Below are positions 1-10,600 of a stretch of 64,000 nt of DNA, piece after piece. The notes beneath the pieces are model-generated. The model saw only the letters and a program-made list of their open reading frames with translations, did no database searches and was not told the DNA's origin. The translations under genes were made by a program, and so were the position numbers. How positions within the stretch are numbered: position 1 is the stretch's first letter; each line of letters opens with the position of its first letter. Origin of the DNA: Bacteroidales bacterium. Lineage in GTDB: Bacteria > Bacteroidota > Bacteroidia > Bacteroidales > Marinilabiliaceae. Where the stretch lies: NCBI GenBank assembly GCA_003249255.1, contig QKJP01000005.1, positions 97,355 to 161,354 of the forward strand. The letters are read 5' to 3'.

Positions 1-2700
1 TTGCAAATCTTTCGTCCGCTCATCCACAAGTCCTTCAAGATTTTCTTTATGCTCTTCCAGTTCTAAGGTTTGTTTTTTTAACTGATCGTTTTGCGCAAAT
101 ATTTCTTCGCGACTTTCTTCCAAGCGGGCATTCACCTCCATTAAATCAACTGTTCGCTCCTGTACAGTAATTTCTAATAGTTCTTTTTTGATGCGGATAG
201 AACGTAGTCTTAAAAGGAAGAAGCCTACGATTAAGATCACCATAAAAAGAATAAGCAACAATTTAAACAACCGAGTTTTATAAAAAGGGGGCTGAATAAT
301 AATTTTAATGGTTTTTGGATTCAAGTTCCAAAACCCATCGCTATTGGAGGCCTTGACCCGAAAAACATAAGTCCCTTCATCTAAATTTGTATACTTGGCA
401 AACCGAGCTGTAGATGTGGTATTTATCCAGTCCTTATCGTATCCTTCTAACATGTATTTATATCGATTAAACTCCGGATTGGCCATATGTAAGGCAGTAA
501 AATGAATGGTAAAATCATTTTCGGCGTATTGAAGTATAATTTCATCCATTTCATTTAAGGCCTTCGTTAATAGAACCTTTCCATTTATTTCTTCATTTAC
601 TGCTACCGCTTTATTCATCACCTCAATATTCGTCAGTAAAAGATTTGGCGGTGTGGTATCCTGAGTAATATCATCAGGATAAAAAGCATTAAATCCGTTA
701 ACTCCACCCATAAGAATTTCACCATCATGCCTTTTACAACCGGCTAATTCGGTAAATTCAAAACTCTGTAAACCATCCTTATGATTAAAGTTCCGCATTT
801 TTTCGGAGTAAGGATTAAATTTGGTAAGACCTTTATTGGAGCCAATCCAAAAATCCCCATTATCATCCTCTATAATTTCCTTGATATTATTGTTTGACAA
901 ACCGTCTTTCTCTGTCCATCTTTTAAAAGAGCCATTACACAGCTTATCGCCTTCAATATATTTGATTAAGCCACCGCCCAATGTTCCCATCCAAATGGAG
1001 CCGTCTTTTGATTCAATAATCGGCAAAACATAATTATTACTTAAACTATCCGGATTAGCCGCTGACTGTTTAAAAATTTTAAACTTTGGATTAAGATCAT
1101 TTTTCTTATTTCCGTCCAAAACCATTAAACCGTTATTGGTTCCCACCCACAGTCTACCCTTACTATCTTCTAGAAAACTTCTTATAATATTTGAACATAT
1201 ATTACTATTTTCCATAGTATAATGTTCCAACTTAAAATCTCCGTTTTTAAACCTTGCTTTATAAATACCATCCAGATAGGTACCTAACCAAATATTATCA
1301 TTTGCATCCTGGAGAATACAAAATACCATTCCTCCTTTAATGGGAAGAAAACCTAAATCTAAATCCTGTTTAATTCCGTTTTGCTTAAATCGAGCTATAA
1401 GGGAATTATAAGCAGTTCCCATCCAAATTTCAGGAGCATTGAATTTAACTGACATAAAATCATATACGATATGCTGTTCTCCCGGGATGTTGCAGTAGTA
1501 TTTTTCAAATCCTTCACTGTAATCATTACTACCAAAAGGCAGATAGTTAACCCCACCTCCTTCGGTACCTATCCACAAATTGCGTTGTGGATCTTCATAT
1601 ATGGAAAGGATTTTATTTGCACTCAAACTCCCTTTGGCAAGTGTTGATTTATAGGTTCTAAATTGACGGTTTAGGGTGCTCAATTTACATATTCCGCCAC
1701 CATAGGAACCTACCCATAGTCCTCCTGTATTATCCCTTGTAACGCAAATAACATTGTTGTTGGAGATACTATATTCATTATCTCCGGCTGCAAAGTGATG
1801 GGTTTGAACAAATCCCTGTTCAGGATTCCCGGAATACACCAACCTAAAAAGCCCTCTATCACTTCCGGCCCATATTTCATTCGGTTCAGTTTGAACAAAT
1901 TCAAGAACACTACCAATATACTGAGTTGCAATTTTATAGGAATCAGGTTTTTCAGAATCAAGGCTCACCTGACTAAAACCTGCACCATGCCCAATTAAAT
2001 AACTATTCTCAAAAGGATATACAATCCGCATATTTTTAAAAGGCAGCCCTTTAAAAACCTGCTCCATGGTAGGTCTCTTTAATGTATCATCCGGAATAAA
2101 AATTTTCATAATTTTATCCCACATAACTACATTTACATCTCCGTCCTTATCTTCAAAACAATTGACATATCTCACGACTCGATTAGGTTCATTCTTTAAA
2201 TCAGGAATTAAGACCTTCTTATACTCCCCCAAATGATCCTTCTGCAAATAATATATTCCGGCAAGAGTTAAGATGAAAATGCGATTTTTCGAATCACAAA
2301 ACACATTTCGCACCGCATTATACTTTACCTCCAAATCAGTATTTCCCTCTTCAACAAAGCGAATAAAACTCTCATTTTTAGGATTGTACATACAATCACC
2401 TCGATCAAGTGTAGCAATCCAAATATTGCCTTCTTTATCTTCGGTAAATTTTGTTATGAGGTTACTCGAAACCGACAACGCCTCATCCTCACTAACTCGA
2501 AACACCTTAAAATCAATCCCGTCGTACCTGTTTACCCCTTCGTGTGTGGCAATCCATAAATAACCTTGACTATCCTGAAAAATATCGACCACATTATTTT
2601 GAGAAAGACCATTATTCGAATTTATTCTTTCGAAGGTAAACTCTTGCCCCTGCACCAAATAAAACAACGAAATAAAAAACAGAATAAAAGATAAACGCAT
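1..2700 (-). CDS. Two-component propeller sensor histidine kinase, N-terminal part (truncated by window edge)
   Basis: Continuous reading frame of 900 codons from an ATG at 2698-2700 to the left edge with no stop, so the C-terminal part lies outside the window. Residues 1-19 are a signal peptide (MRLSFILFFISLFYLVQG). Residues about 25-715 carry repeated blades with the Reg_prop pattern (for example WIATHEGVNRYDG, LWVGTNNGLMVLDG, FWIGSNKGLTKFNP). A Y_Y_Y immunoglobulin-like domain follows at about 720-790 (ENDFTIHFTALHMANPEFNRY, then GTYVFRVKASNSDG). A single membrane helix sits at about 811-831, then a charged coiled coil with two ERT-DL motifs. Known relatives sense oligosaccharides in the periplasm and signal through HisKA/HATPase domains, often with receiver and AraC domains (HTCS). 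Those output domains are not visible here, so classical kinase versus HTCS cannot be decided. Confidence 0.93.
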   Translation of the reverse strand, partial: MRLSFILFFISLFYLVQGQEFTFERINSNNGLSQNNVVDIFQDSQGYLWIATHEGVNRYDGIDFKVFRVSEDEALSVSSNLITKFTEDKEGNIWIATLDRGDCMYNPKNESFIRFVEEGNTDLEVKYNAVRNVFCDSKNRIFILTLAGIYYLQKDHLGEYKKVLIPDLKNEPNRVVRYVNCFEDKDGDVNVVMWDKIMKIFIPDDTLKRPTMEQVFKGLPFKNMRIVYPFENSYLIGHGAGFSQVSLDSEKPDSYKIATQYIGSVLEFVQTEPNEIWAGSDRGLFRLVYSGNPEQGFVQTHHFAAGDNEYSISNNNVICVTRDNTGGLWVGSYGGGICKLSTLNRQFRTYKSTLAKGSLSANKILSIYEDPQRNLWIGTEGGGVNYLPFGSNDYSEGFEKYYCNIPGEQHIVYDFMSVKFNAPEIWMGTAYNSLIARFKQNGIKQDLDLGFLPIKGGMVFCILQDANDNIWLGTYLDGIYKARFKNGDFKLEHYTMENSNICSNIIRSFLEDSKGRLWVGTNNGLMVLDGNKKNDLNPKFKIFKQSAANPDSLSNNYVLPIIESKDGSIWMGTLGGGLIKYIEGDKLCNGSFKRWTEKDGLSNNNIKEIIEDDNGDFWIGSNKGLTKFNPYSEKMRNFNHKDGLQSFEFTELAGCKRHDGEILMGGVNGFNAFYPDDITQDTTPPNLLLTNIEVMNKAVAVNEEINGKVLLTKALNEMDEIILQYAENDFTIHFTALHMANPEFNRYKYMLEGYDKDWINTTSTARFAKYTNLDEGTYVFRVKASNSDGFWNLNPKTIKIIIQPPFYKTRLFKLLLILFMVILIVGFFLLRLRSIRIKKELLEITVQERTVDLMEVNARLEESREEIFAQNDQLKKQTLELEEHKENLEGLVDERTKDLQ

Positions 2701-2921
2701 AATTTAGAATAATAGAGTAAGGATGGTAAAGTTAAGTTAAGAAAAAGTGACCGTCTATGCTTAAATAACGGATTTAAAGACTTTGCTTCCAAACAATCTC
2801 AACATCACTTGACAATTATTTTTTGACACAGTCACAGTTTTTGGTTGTTTTTAGGCATAAAAAAAGTATTATTTTTTTTAAAAAATTGAGTTTAAAAAAG
2901 AATCCTTAAACAAACATAAAT

Positions 2922-2950
2922 AAAAGCCGGTTGTTTTTCAACCGGCTTTT
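2922..2950 (-). terminator. Intrinsic terminator after satP-like gene
   Basis: Perfect 12-bp inverted repeat (aaaagccggttg, 2922-2933, with 2939-2950) around a 5-nt loop, starting 20 nt after the stop of the minus-strand transporter gene. The outer A/T pairs supply the U-rich flank on either strand. Confidence 0.85.
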
Positions 2951-2970
2951 AAAACGCTCTTAAATAACTT

Positions 2971-3546
2971 TTACACCCCGGGTAAAATACTTTTCTTATA
3001 ACTATCAATGTAAAGTACCGCCATCGCAATATACAGAGCTAAAAGACCGGTAAACACACCCTCAATGCCGGCAACTGTATGTACCCAATGACTTCCTGTA
3101 AAGTTGGCAATGGCCAATAAGGCAAATAATACCACAACAGATCCAAAAAGCACCATCATTATTTTACTCACTTTTAAAGTGGCAATAAATAAACCAAATG
3201 AGAATATTCCCCACATGGTTAAATAATACCCCATAGAAGTAGAATTAGGTGCATCGCCTAGCCCAAGCTTAGGAAATACGATCAACATTACCAGAGTGAT
3301 CCAAAATGCACCGTAAGACGTAAAAGCAATGGTACCAAAGAGGTTACCTTTCTTCCATTCCATCACGCCGGCAATTAATTGAATTAATCCGCCATAAACT
3401 AAGCCCATGGCCAAAATCATGGTATCCATTGGGAATAAACCTGCATTATGAAGGTTTAAAAGCGCGGTAGTTAAACCGAAACCAACCAAACCCAAAGGAC
3501 CAGGGTTGGCAGTCATGTCTCTAAATGTAATTGTAGTTTTTTCCAT
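2971..3546 (-). CDS. GPR1/FUN34/YaaH (SatP) family acetate/succinate transporter
   Basis: Inner-membrane carrier of short carboxylates such as acetate. The family signature NPGPLGLVGFGLTTALLNLH is at the N-terminus, followed by six hydrophobic helices, and the length (191 aa) is normal for the family. The reading frame is open to an ATG at 3579, but the family-typical start is the internal ATG at 3546 (MEKTTITFRD), 11 codons later. The gene is monocistronic, with a terminator directly downstream. Substrate choice (acetate, succinate, other) cannot be read from the sequence. Confidence 0.9.
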   Translation of the reverse strand: MEKTTITFRDMTANPGPLGLVGFGLTTALLNLHNAGLFPMDTMILAMGLVYGGLIQLIAGVMEWKKGNLFGTIAFTSYGAFWITLVMLIVFPKLGLGDAPNSTSMGYYLTMWGIFSFGLFIATLKVSKIMMVLFGSVVVLFALLAIANFTGSHWVHTVAGIEGVFTGLLALYIAMAVLYIDSYKKSILPGV

Positions 3547-3666
3547 TATATTTTTGTGTTGATTGTAAAAATTGCGCAAAAGTAGATAAATACCCGAACT
3601 CCAAGTTTAAAAGTTCTGTTAATAATCTTGAAATTCAACTATTTTTTTTTGATCTAACTAAGCACA

Positions 3667-3705
3667 AAAAAGCCCCATTTTACAATAAATAAAATGAGGC
3701 TTTTT
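3667..3705 (-). terminator. Intrinsic terminator of the tail-collar/LamG operon
   Basis: 14-bp hairpin with an 11-nt loop. On the minus strand it pairs fully through one G-U wobble; on the plus strand the same position is a C/A mismatch. It therefore works best for the minus-strand gene ending at 3724, 18 nt upstream in transcription order. A U-rich run follows. Confidence 0.85.
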
Positions 3706-3723
3706 CGTTTTTATTGGAAATCA

Positions 3724-4419
3724 TCAAATTTTCAAAATCTTTTGGATCATTAATTGATTTTTATCCTTTAACACACAGGTATAATATCCTTTTTTTAATA
3801 CTCCAACATCTATGGCATTAGATAATCCGGATTCTATTTTTAACACTACCTTTCCGCTTAAGTCCATCACCAAGAATGTACTATTCGCAGTCCATTCTCT
3901 AATATAAAGAATACCTTCTACCGGATTGGGGTAAACCATCAAAGCATTCTGCACCATAACATTAGCGATTGAAGATGAAGGGTCATCCTGCATTGCTACC
4001 TCCTCAGTCACCACCATCCATTGCTTTGGCTCACTATAATTCCCCAAAGAGGCATCGCTTGTAAAGTTAAATGCCCCGGTTAAAAAGCACAGTGAATCAA
4101 TTGCGGGCACATAAGCTTTTAGGCGAATCACCTCATTATTGGTATTGGAATAAACCATTAAAGGCACTCTGTACTTTTCAATGGCAGCATAATAACGCAC
4201 TTCAGTTTTACCCAAACATTCGCCTGCTTCGTTAAAGGCAGCCACAATTACTTCGGGTGAGTTCTCAACCAAGGTATCGCTTAAACTGACAACACCAGTT
4301 ACCGTCATGTTGTATTCGTATTGTGAACCGTCTACCTGCCAGTTGGGCTCTGCGGCAAACATCGTTTGAGCAGCAAATCCCAATAAAGCAATTAAGGTTT
4401 TTATGATTTTTGAATTCAT
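3724..4419 (-). CDS. Secreted T9SS cargo protein sharing a domain with the neighbouring giant protein
   Basis: 231 aa. Signal peptide at residues 1-23 (ending TMFAAEP), one globular domain at about 25-140, and a type A T9SS sorting domain at about 160-231 (VYPNPVEGILYI ... KKGYYTCVLKDKNQLMIQKILKI). The globular domain starts NWQVDGSQYEYNMTVTG and runs through an AAFNEAGECLG / KYRVPLMVYS pattern. The same pattern recurs near the C-terminus of the 2720-aa protein upstream (PDWTVNPSDFEASM ... GAFVNGQCRGVS ... YMVNLTVYGG). Last gene of the minus-strand run, 208 nt after the giant. The domain function is unknown to me; an adhesion or carbohydrate-contact module is an inference. Confidence 0.85.
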   Translation of the reverse strand: MNSKIIKTLIALLGFAAQTMFAAEPNWQVDGSQYEYNMTVTGVVSLSDTLVENSPEVIVAAFNEAGECLGKTEVRYYAAIEKYRVPLMVYSNTNNEVIRLKAYVPAIDSLCFLTGAFNFTSDASLGNYSEPKQWMVVTEEVAMQDDPSSSIANVMVQNALMVYPNPVEGILYIREWTANSTFLVMDLSGKVVLKIESGLSNAIDVGVLKKGYYTCVLKDKNQLMIQKILKI

Positions 4420-4583
4420 AATATTTCAATTTAAAATAAGGTACTGCGATAATCTAAAAATTACGATTTCATTAAACTTCACCCTAGCGCTACACACTAG
4501 GCTATACGACTTCGCTCCTTTGGAGCTATTATTTCTAAAAATCTCAATTATCATCATCACCTCGCTTTAAGACTTACTGAATA

Positions 4584-4614
4584 CTTATGGAAGAACACTT
4601 GATTCTTCCATAAG
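4584..4614 (-). other. Perfect 12-bp hairpin just after the giant gene
   Basis: cttatggaagaa (4584-4595) and its exact complement (4603-4614) flank a 7-nt loop, 13 nt after the stop at 4628. No U tract follows on the minus strand, so it may be a processing or mRNA-stabilising hairpin within the operon rather than a strong terminator. A second short hairpin (gctcc ttt ggagc, 4514-4526) lies further down. Confidence 0.5.
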
Positions 4615-4627
4615 CTCAGCCATCTAT

Positions 4628-7600
4628 TTAATTATCCATTTTTAATACACGTTGCTGGCTAGCCGTTTCACCAAACACCTTCACAATGTAAATACCTGTC
4701 GGCACTTCGGTGTTGTTAAATGAGCAACCGTTCCAAACCAATTCCGTTGCGGTCACATTCGTCCATTGACGAATCAGCTTTCCGTGAACATCGTAGATGG
4801 CCACTTGAGTAGTTCCCTCTGGAATATTTTTGATTAATACCGACTCCGCAAATGGGTTTGGCAACAACTCAACTCCGGCAGAAACTTCATCATCAAAAGT
4901 CAGTAAGAACGGATCGTTTACAGAACCCAATACTTTATTTGCTTTGTAAACAGCTTGCTCATGGGCAGGGTATTGCGTCTGACCATCGCTTAACACAAAG
5001 CTCAGTTCTTTTTCTGTTGAACTACCCGAAACTGTCATCGCATACAAGTAGTTACCCTCAACTTCTAGCGGAGTTACCATGCCAACCAGTTCACCATCTG
5101 AATAAGTCCAAATACTAGATTGAGCTAAATCGGCAACCGGACTATTAGCTACTTTAAGCATCGCCGACATGTTATATTCGTACTGACTCGCCAATTGTTT
5201 ATTCGACTCCACGCCTTCTAGCGATCCACTTTTTAATAAAGTCTCCTGCGGATAAACAAAGCTGACCGTTTCAGCATTGTTCGAATAATACATGTATCCT
5301 TTATTTGGATTTAAAGCGGTTAAACTACCAATCCAACCTAAAGATGCATCGTACATGGCAAACTGTGTTTGTGACTTGATCACATCATCCTGTTTTGGCT
5401 GATGGTACGACAATGCACTCTTAATTGGCATTTTTACTTGCGGGGTATAGCCAATCCAGTTCCACTCCGGTAAAATCGAAATCGGGTACTGCGATGTTAG
5501 AACAGGCTCTCCCGAAAGTTCAATGACATCATTTTGACTAGCACGCAACTTGTACATCTGACCAATTTCGAAAGATTCATCCGATAGCGTTCCGTCCCAG
5601 CCTAAGTTAGCGACATACTCATCGTACAAGCCTGAAATCGATTTAATCTGATCTCCGGTAGCTGATTGAACCCCTTCTAACAAGGCAGCTGAGCTTTCTA
5701 ACTGAGTTGAATTCAAGTTGAACGATAACCAGTTCCAGCCTTGCGCAACAGGTATTTCTACGCCAATATTATTGGTTGTTTCAATTAAAATAGGTGTAGC
5801 CGGTTTACCTTCTATCTTGTTGGCTGCATAATTAACGCTTGGTGTTACATGCGAATACATGTTGCCTTCACTGGCATCCCAAACCTTAAATTCTACCGTC
5901 GAAGTTTCGTTTAAGCCACCATACACCGTTAGGTTCACCATGTACAAATCACGATCGGCAAAGTACTGAACATTGCTTACACCTCGGCACTGACCATTTA
6001 CGAAAGCTCCAACTTTGTCTTCGACATCGGTTGAAAGCACATCTGCAATTTTTAGCTTCGCAAATACTATCATCGATGCTTCGAAATCACTCGGGTTAAC
6101 CGTCCAATCCGGAGCAGGTTCTACCACAGATAGATTAACGGTGCAACGCTCGTTGAAATCCATCGATCCATTCAGGTAAATATCTGCGGTATATTTACCG
6201 GTATTAACGGCCGGACTTACCGTAAAAGTAATTTCCTGAGATGATAATGGCTCCAATTCGCCACTCTCTGAATCGGCACTTAACCAAAGTGGCAAATTAT
6301 CCAGTTCCCAGTTTTCGACACTACCGCCTTTGTTGTAAATCATCAACTTAAAGGTTTTAGACTCGTCGGGTGCGGTGCTTAGGTTAACACGCTGTTTCTC
6401 CCAAAGCAATTGATTCCTGTTTACAAAAGCCGACCAGCTTGCAGCAGACTCCATGCGGTTACCGTGCATGTCGTATACCCCTTCGATGGCCACATCAAGA
6501 ATCGTATTTTCAATGCGGTTGGCATCGATGTTTGGTGTAATCAATATCTGATCGTCGTTAATCACATAGTTAAACGGAATTTTCGTTGTCGGACGCGCTA
6601 ATTTAATGGCAGCTGTTTCGGTACTGTATTCCACCGCTCCGTTAATTACGCATGTTCCGGCAATTCCGTTAACCGAGGTTGTCTTGTTCAACAAGGTCTC
6701 ATTACGCTCTGATGGATCGGTAACGGTTACATCCTCAAACGGGAAGTAAGCCTTTAAGCCAAACTCTTCGCCTCGCAAGGAATGATTCATGTATTTTTGA
6801 ATGATGCTTTGCGAACGGGCACTGCTCCAGATTCTGAACTCGTCGATGGCTCCGTTAAAGAATAAATCAACTTCTTCGGTGGTTACCTGATGAGAATAAC
6901 GAGCGCCAAGAACTCCTTTTGCGCCTCCCATACCGGATACCAGTTCTGATGATTCACTGATTTTCACTTCACCATCTAACAGCACATTCATGTTACCACG
7001 GCGGTTAACAGCAAGTGCGAAATGATGCCAGTTGTTATCCAAATAAGAAGTGGCATCGATGGCAAATTCACGTCCGTCATTCAAGACTTTCAATTGTCCG
7101 TCTGCTCCGGCAATAAGAGCCCACTTCAATTCTGAGGTATCGCTTCCGTCTGCTTTTCCATTAGAGAACAAACATTCGTCACTTGCAGGAACAGCCGATT
7201 TAAACCAGAACTCCAACGTAAAATCGGCCAGACTGCTCAGTTCCATTTCGGAACTGTTGTAAGTTACATATCCACCCTTAAAATCTAAAGCAGATCCGGT
7301 ACTGCTCACATGCCAGGTGGCATTTACCTGACCATGACGAGCAAAGGCCAAGTCTCGTGCTAAATCACCACGCACATCGTCCATTGGATAAGCACCAATT
7401 AAACCACGCTCGTACCCTGAGAGAATCGTGTATCGGCGTGCCTGAATTTCGGAAGAAGTGGATGCCTGATTCCAGATTCTGAAATCGTGCATATTTCCTT
7501 CGAAAGCTGAATTATCTGCTGCACAATAGCCAACGGTTATCGGACTGTTTTCGAAATACTCAGTATCTACAGACTTGGTTTGAATATCGGTTTCATCACC

Positions 7601-10600
7601 ATGAGCAACCACTAGCTTTAACTCGTTACTTCCGGTTAATTGATCGTTGCTATAAACTACTGCATAATGATTCCAAATGCCTGTAGTTGTAAAAGCAGTA
7701 TTTGATGTGATGGTTTCACCGTTTAGCTTTAAAACAAAACGGTCTTCATCATCAAAACCAATCCATAAACCACCGGCAGAAGGATCGCCTTGAGAAACCA
7801 AACACTCTTTGCCTGAACCCTCACGTTTCGCCCAGAATTCGAAGGTAAACGGACTGTACTTCAGATTCACATCCTGAGCAATGGTCATGTTTTGAGTCAC
7901 ACCATCGAAATGAAGACTGGCATTGTGTTGCAGGTAATCGAAGTCTCTTAAATCGGTTCCGTTGGTAATGCCACTCACCGAAATATTCTCAGAGGTAAAG
8001 ACACCTGCCTGAATAGTCTCACTAAAAGAGGCCTTCAACTCATCATCGATGGCTAAAATGCCATTGGCCGGAGTTGGTGCACCAAATAACTGAGGACGCT
8101 TATTATCGAAAATACCCGATAAGATTTCGGATGAATAAACCGAACCATCACTACAATGAGAAATCGCTCTGATATCGTAAGTCCTGTTCTGCATAGACGA
8201 CATATCCCAGGTAAATCCAACGGCCGGATTACCGTTCATCTCGATGGTATCATTACCGGTTAAAGCAGTTTTGGCTTCATCAACAAACACCTTGGCTGTA
8301 ATCCAGGTGCTTTGCTCCGATGGTTTGTACTGGAACATGAAGTCTTCGAATTTATCATGATTCAGATCATAATTAGAAAACTTCACATGCATCTCCGGCT
8401 TACCGGTTAAGGCGTTCGTATTTTTGCTGTTCACTGTCCATTGATCCGCAGGTGAAGATATTGCCACTTCGGTACATTGCTCGATAAAGTGAGCCGAAAT
8501 AGCTACCGTATCCGAAATATCCGCAATGTCGTCTGTCGGATCGAACTGGCATAAGGAGTGCAGAATCAATCGAATATTGTCGTACTCATTTACCGAAGCA
8601 CGTCCCTTTTCGACCGTCACCGTTTTCACCACGGTTTGGCCAGCAGGCACCAAGACTCTAATGCCTTCAACAATCGATTTACCATCCAGTTTCACAATGG
8701 CACCATCCGGATTAGAGGCTGCATCCATAAATAAACCGTACCACATGTTAGCACCAATATCGCTGGTGTTAGACAGGTTTACTTTAAAGGTAGCAGGAAG
8801 CCCTTCGGGCACATTGGTAACCAAAGATGTTTCGGTACCAATCTCGGGTGATTCACGTTTTAATGTTCCCGCAGAAATCTCATGGTTTTCTTCCGGCTCA
8901 TAAAATCTGGCATACTCCGTACCCTCATACGGACAAACACTTTGTCCACCCCGGAGCTTAAAGACCGGACCGCCATACAAGGTATCCACCTTTACATCCA
9001 TCGAGAAATAATCACCCTGATCGCCATCGGCCAAGACAAAACCAACCTTTTTAGAATCAGTATCTTCGTCGCTTGAGCTATCACCTCCCTCGTGGTGGAA
9101 ACGCTCAGTCACCTTGGCTTTCATCCCAAATTTATTCACGGTGAAACCAACTTCTGCAGCTATACCAGCATCTATCGACCACTCGAAACTACTGGTTTCA
9201 ACATTGGTGGTATCTAACGAAACAGAAGATTCTATAGATGCTCCGGCATCAAAAGATAAATTGGTATAGTTATTATGCGTATCAAAATTACCATCGGCAC
9301 CCAGTTTTAACTGCTCGTTTAAAGCTAGCTTTGCATACCAATTATTAATCTTTTGATTGTACTCAAAAATCTCATCCTTTATGCTATCATTAGGTGTATC
9401 TTCAGCCGGCGTGAAAATATAGGATGGTCCGCTGATATACGTATCTGTTGTATCTATTGCCGCCCCATTAAACACAGGATCATCATTACTTAATCCGTAA
9501 TAAGGATCAGTTGTTTTTAACTTCGAGGTGTATTCTTCGCTTTCGAATAAACTGTTACGCACCTGTTTCATATTTGGAATTAAGTAATTCTCGATATGAT
9601 TGGCCGAGTACACAAAATCAGTCGTTGCTGTTTTTCCTACAATGATGGCCTTATTGGTACCCACCATGTAATTACCCGGATTATCTTCGTCTTCTAACAG
9701 TTTAACATTGGTCGCAGCTCCATAATAAATATTGGTACCATGCCCAAAGAACACATCTGCCTGAGATCCTGTAAAATCAGAAGCCGAAGAGGTCGAGTAA
9801 TTAAACTGATAGGTACGAACAGATGTATGCGTACGATCTTCGGTCCATTTGAAAGAATTGCTTGTAGATAATCCGATGGAATTATCCGTATCAATCTGAT
9901 TCTCGACCGAGAAGAACGGCGTACCGGCATTCATCACATAGCGAACACCCATCATGTACAAGATGTCAATATCTCCGCCAAAACCATTGGCCCAGGTGTC
10001 GGTAGTAGTTTTTGTGGTGGTAAATCCTTTTTCGAAATACGAATAACTATCCGATCCGGCCGGGTCACGCAAAATGAAATCAATCTCATCGGCTCCGGTC
10101 ACAAAATTCATTCCTCCGGCAGGTTTTGCACCAAAGACATAAGCTGGTTGAAGAATCTCTGCTCCTGCAATAAAATTATCATCCACCTTAAGTTTAAAGT
10201 TGATATTTTGCGTATACGGCTCAGCTGTTAATGGCATTCCTGCCCAGAAAGTGTGAACCACTTCACCGTTTTCATTCAACTGTAATTCTTCGCTCCTATT
10301 GGTATTGGCAATTTGGTTTTCGACCACAATAATACCATCGGTAACCGGAACCACATCTACCTCATCATCATCAGAATTGAGGTATTGCTCATGAGCAGAA
10401 ATCTTAAATTCGTATTTGCCCAATTGTGTGAAGATGGGATTAGAAAATACATAATCGTAGGTTCCATCCGTATTTCGACTAACCACCGGAACTCTCGTGT
10501 ACGTATTTTCGGCTACTTTAAAATTATAGATGCTGTCGCCCAAATACACCGAATCGTTTTTGCTAACCACTGATATTTCTCGTGTTGATCTCCAAATCCA

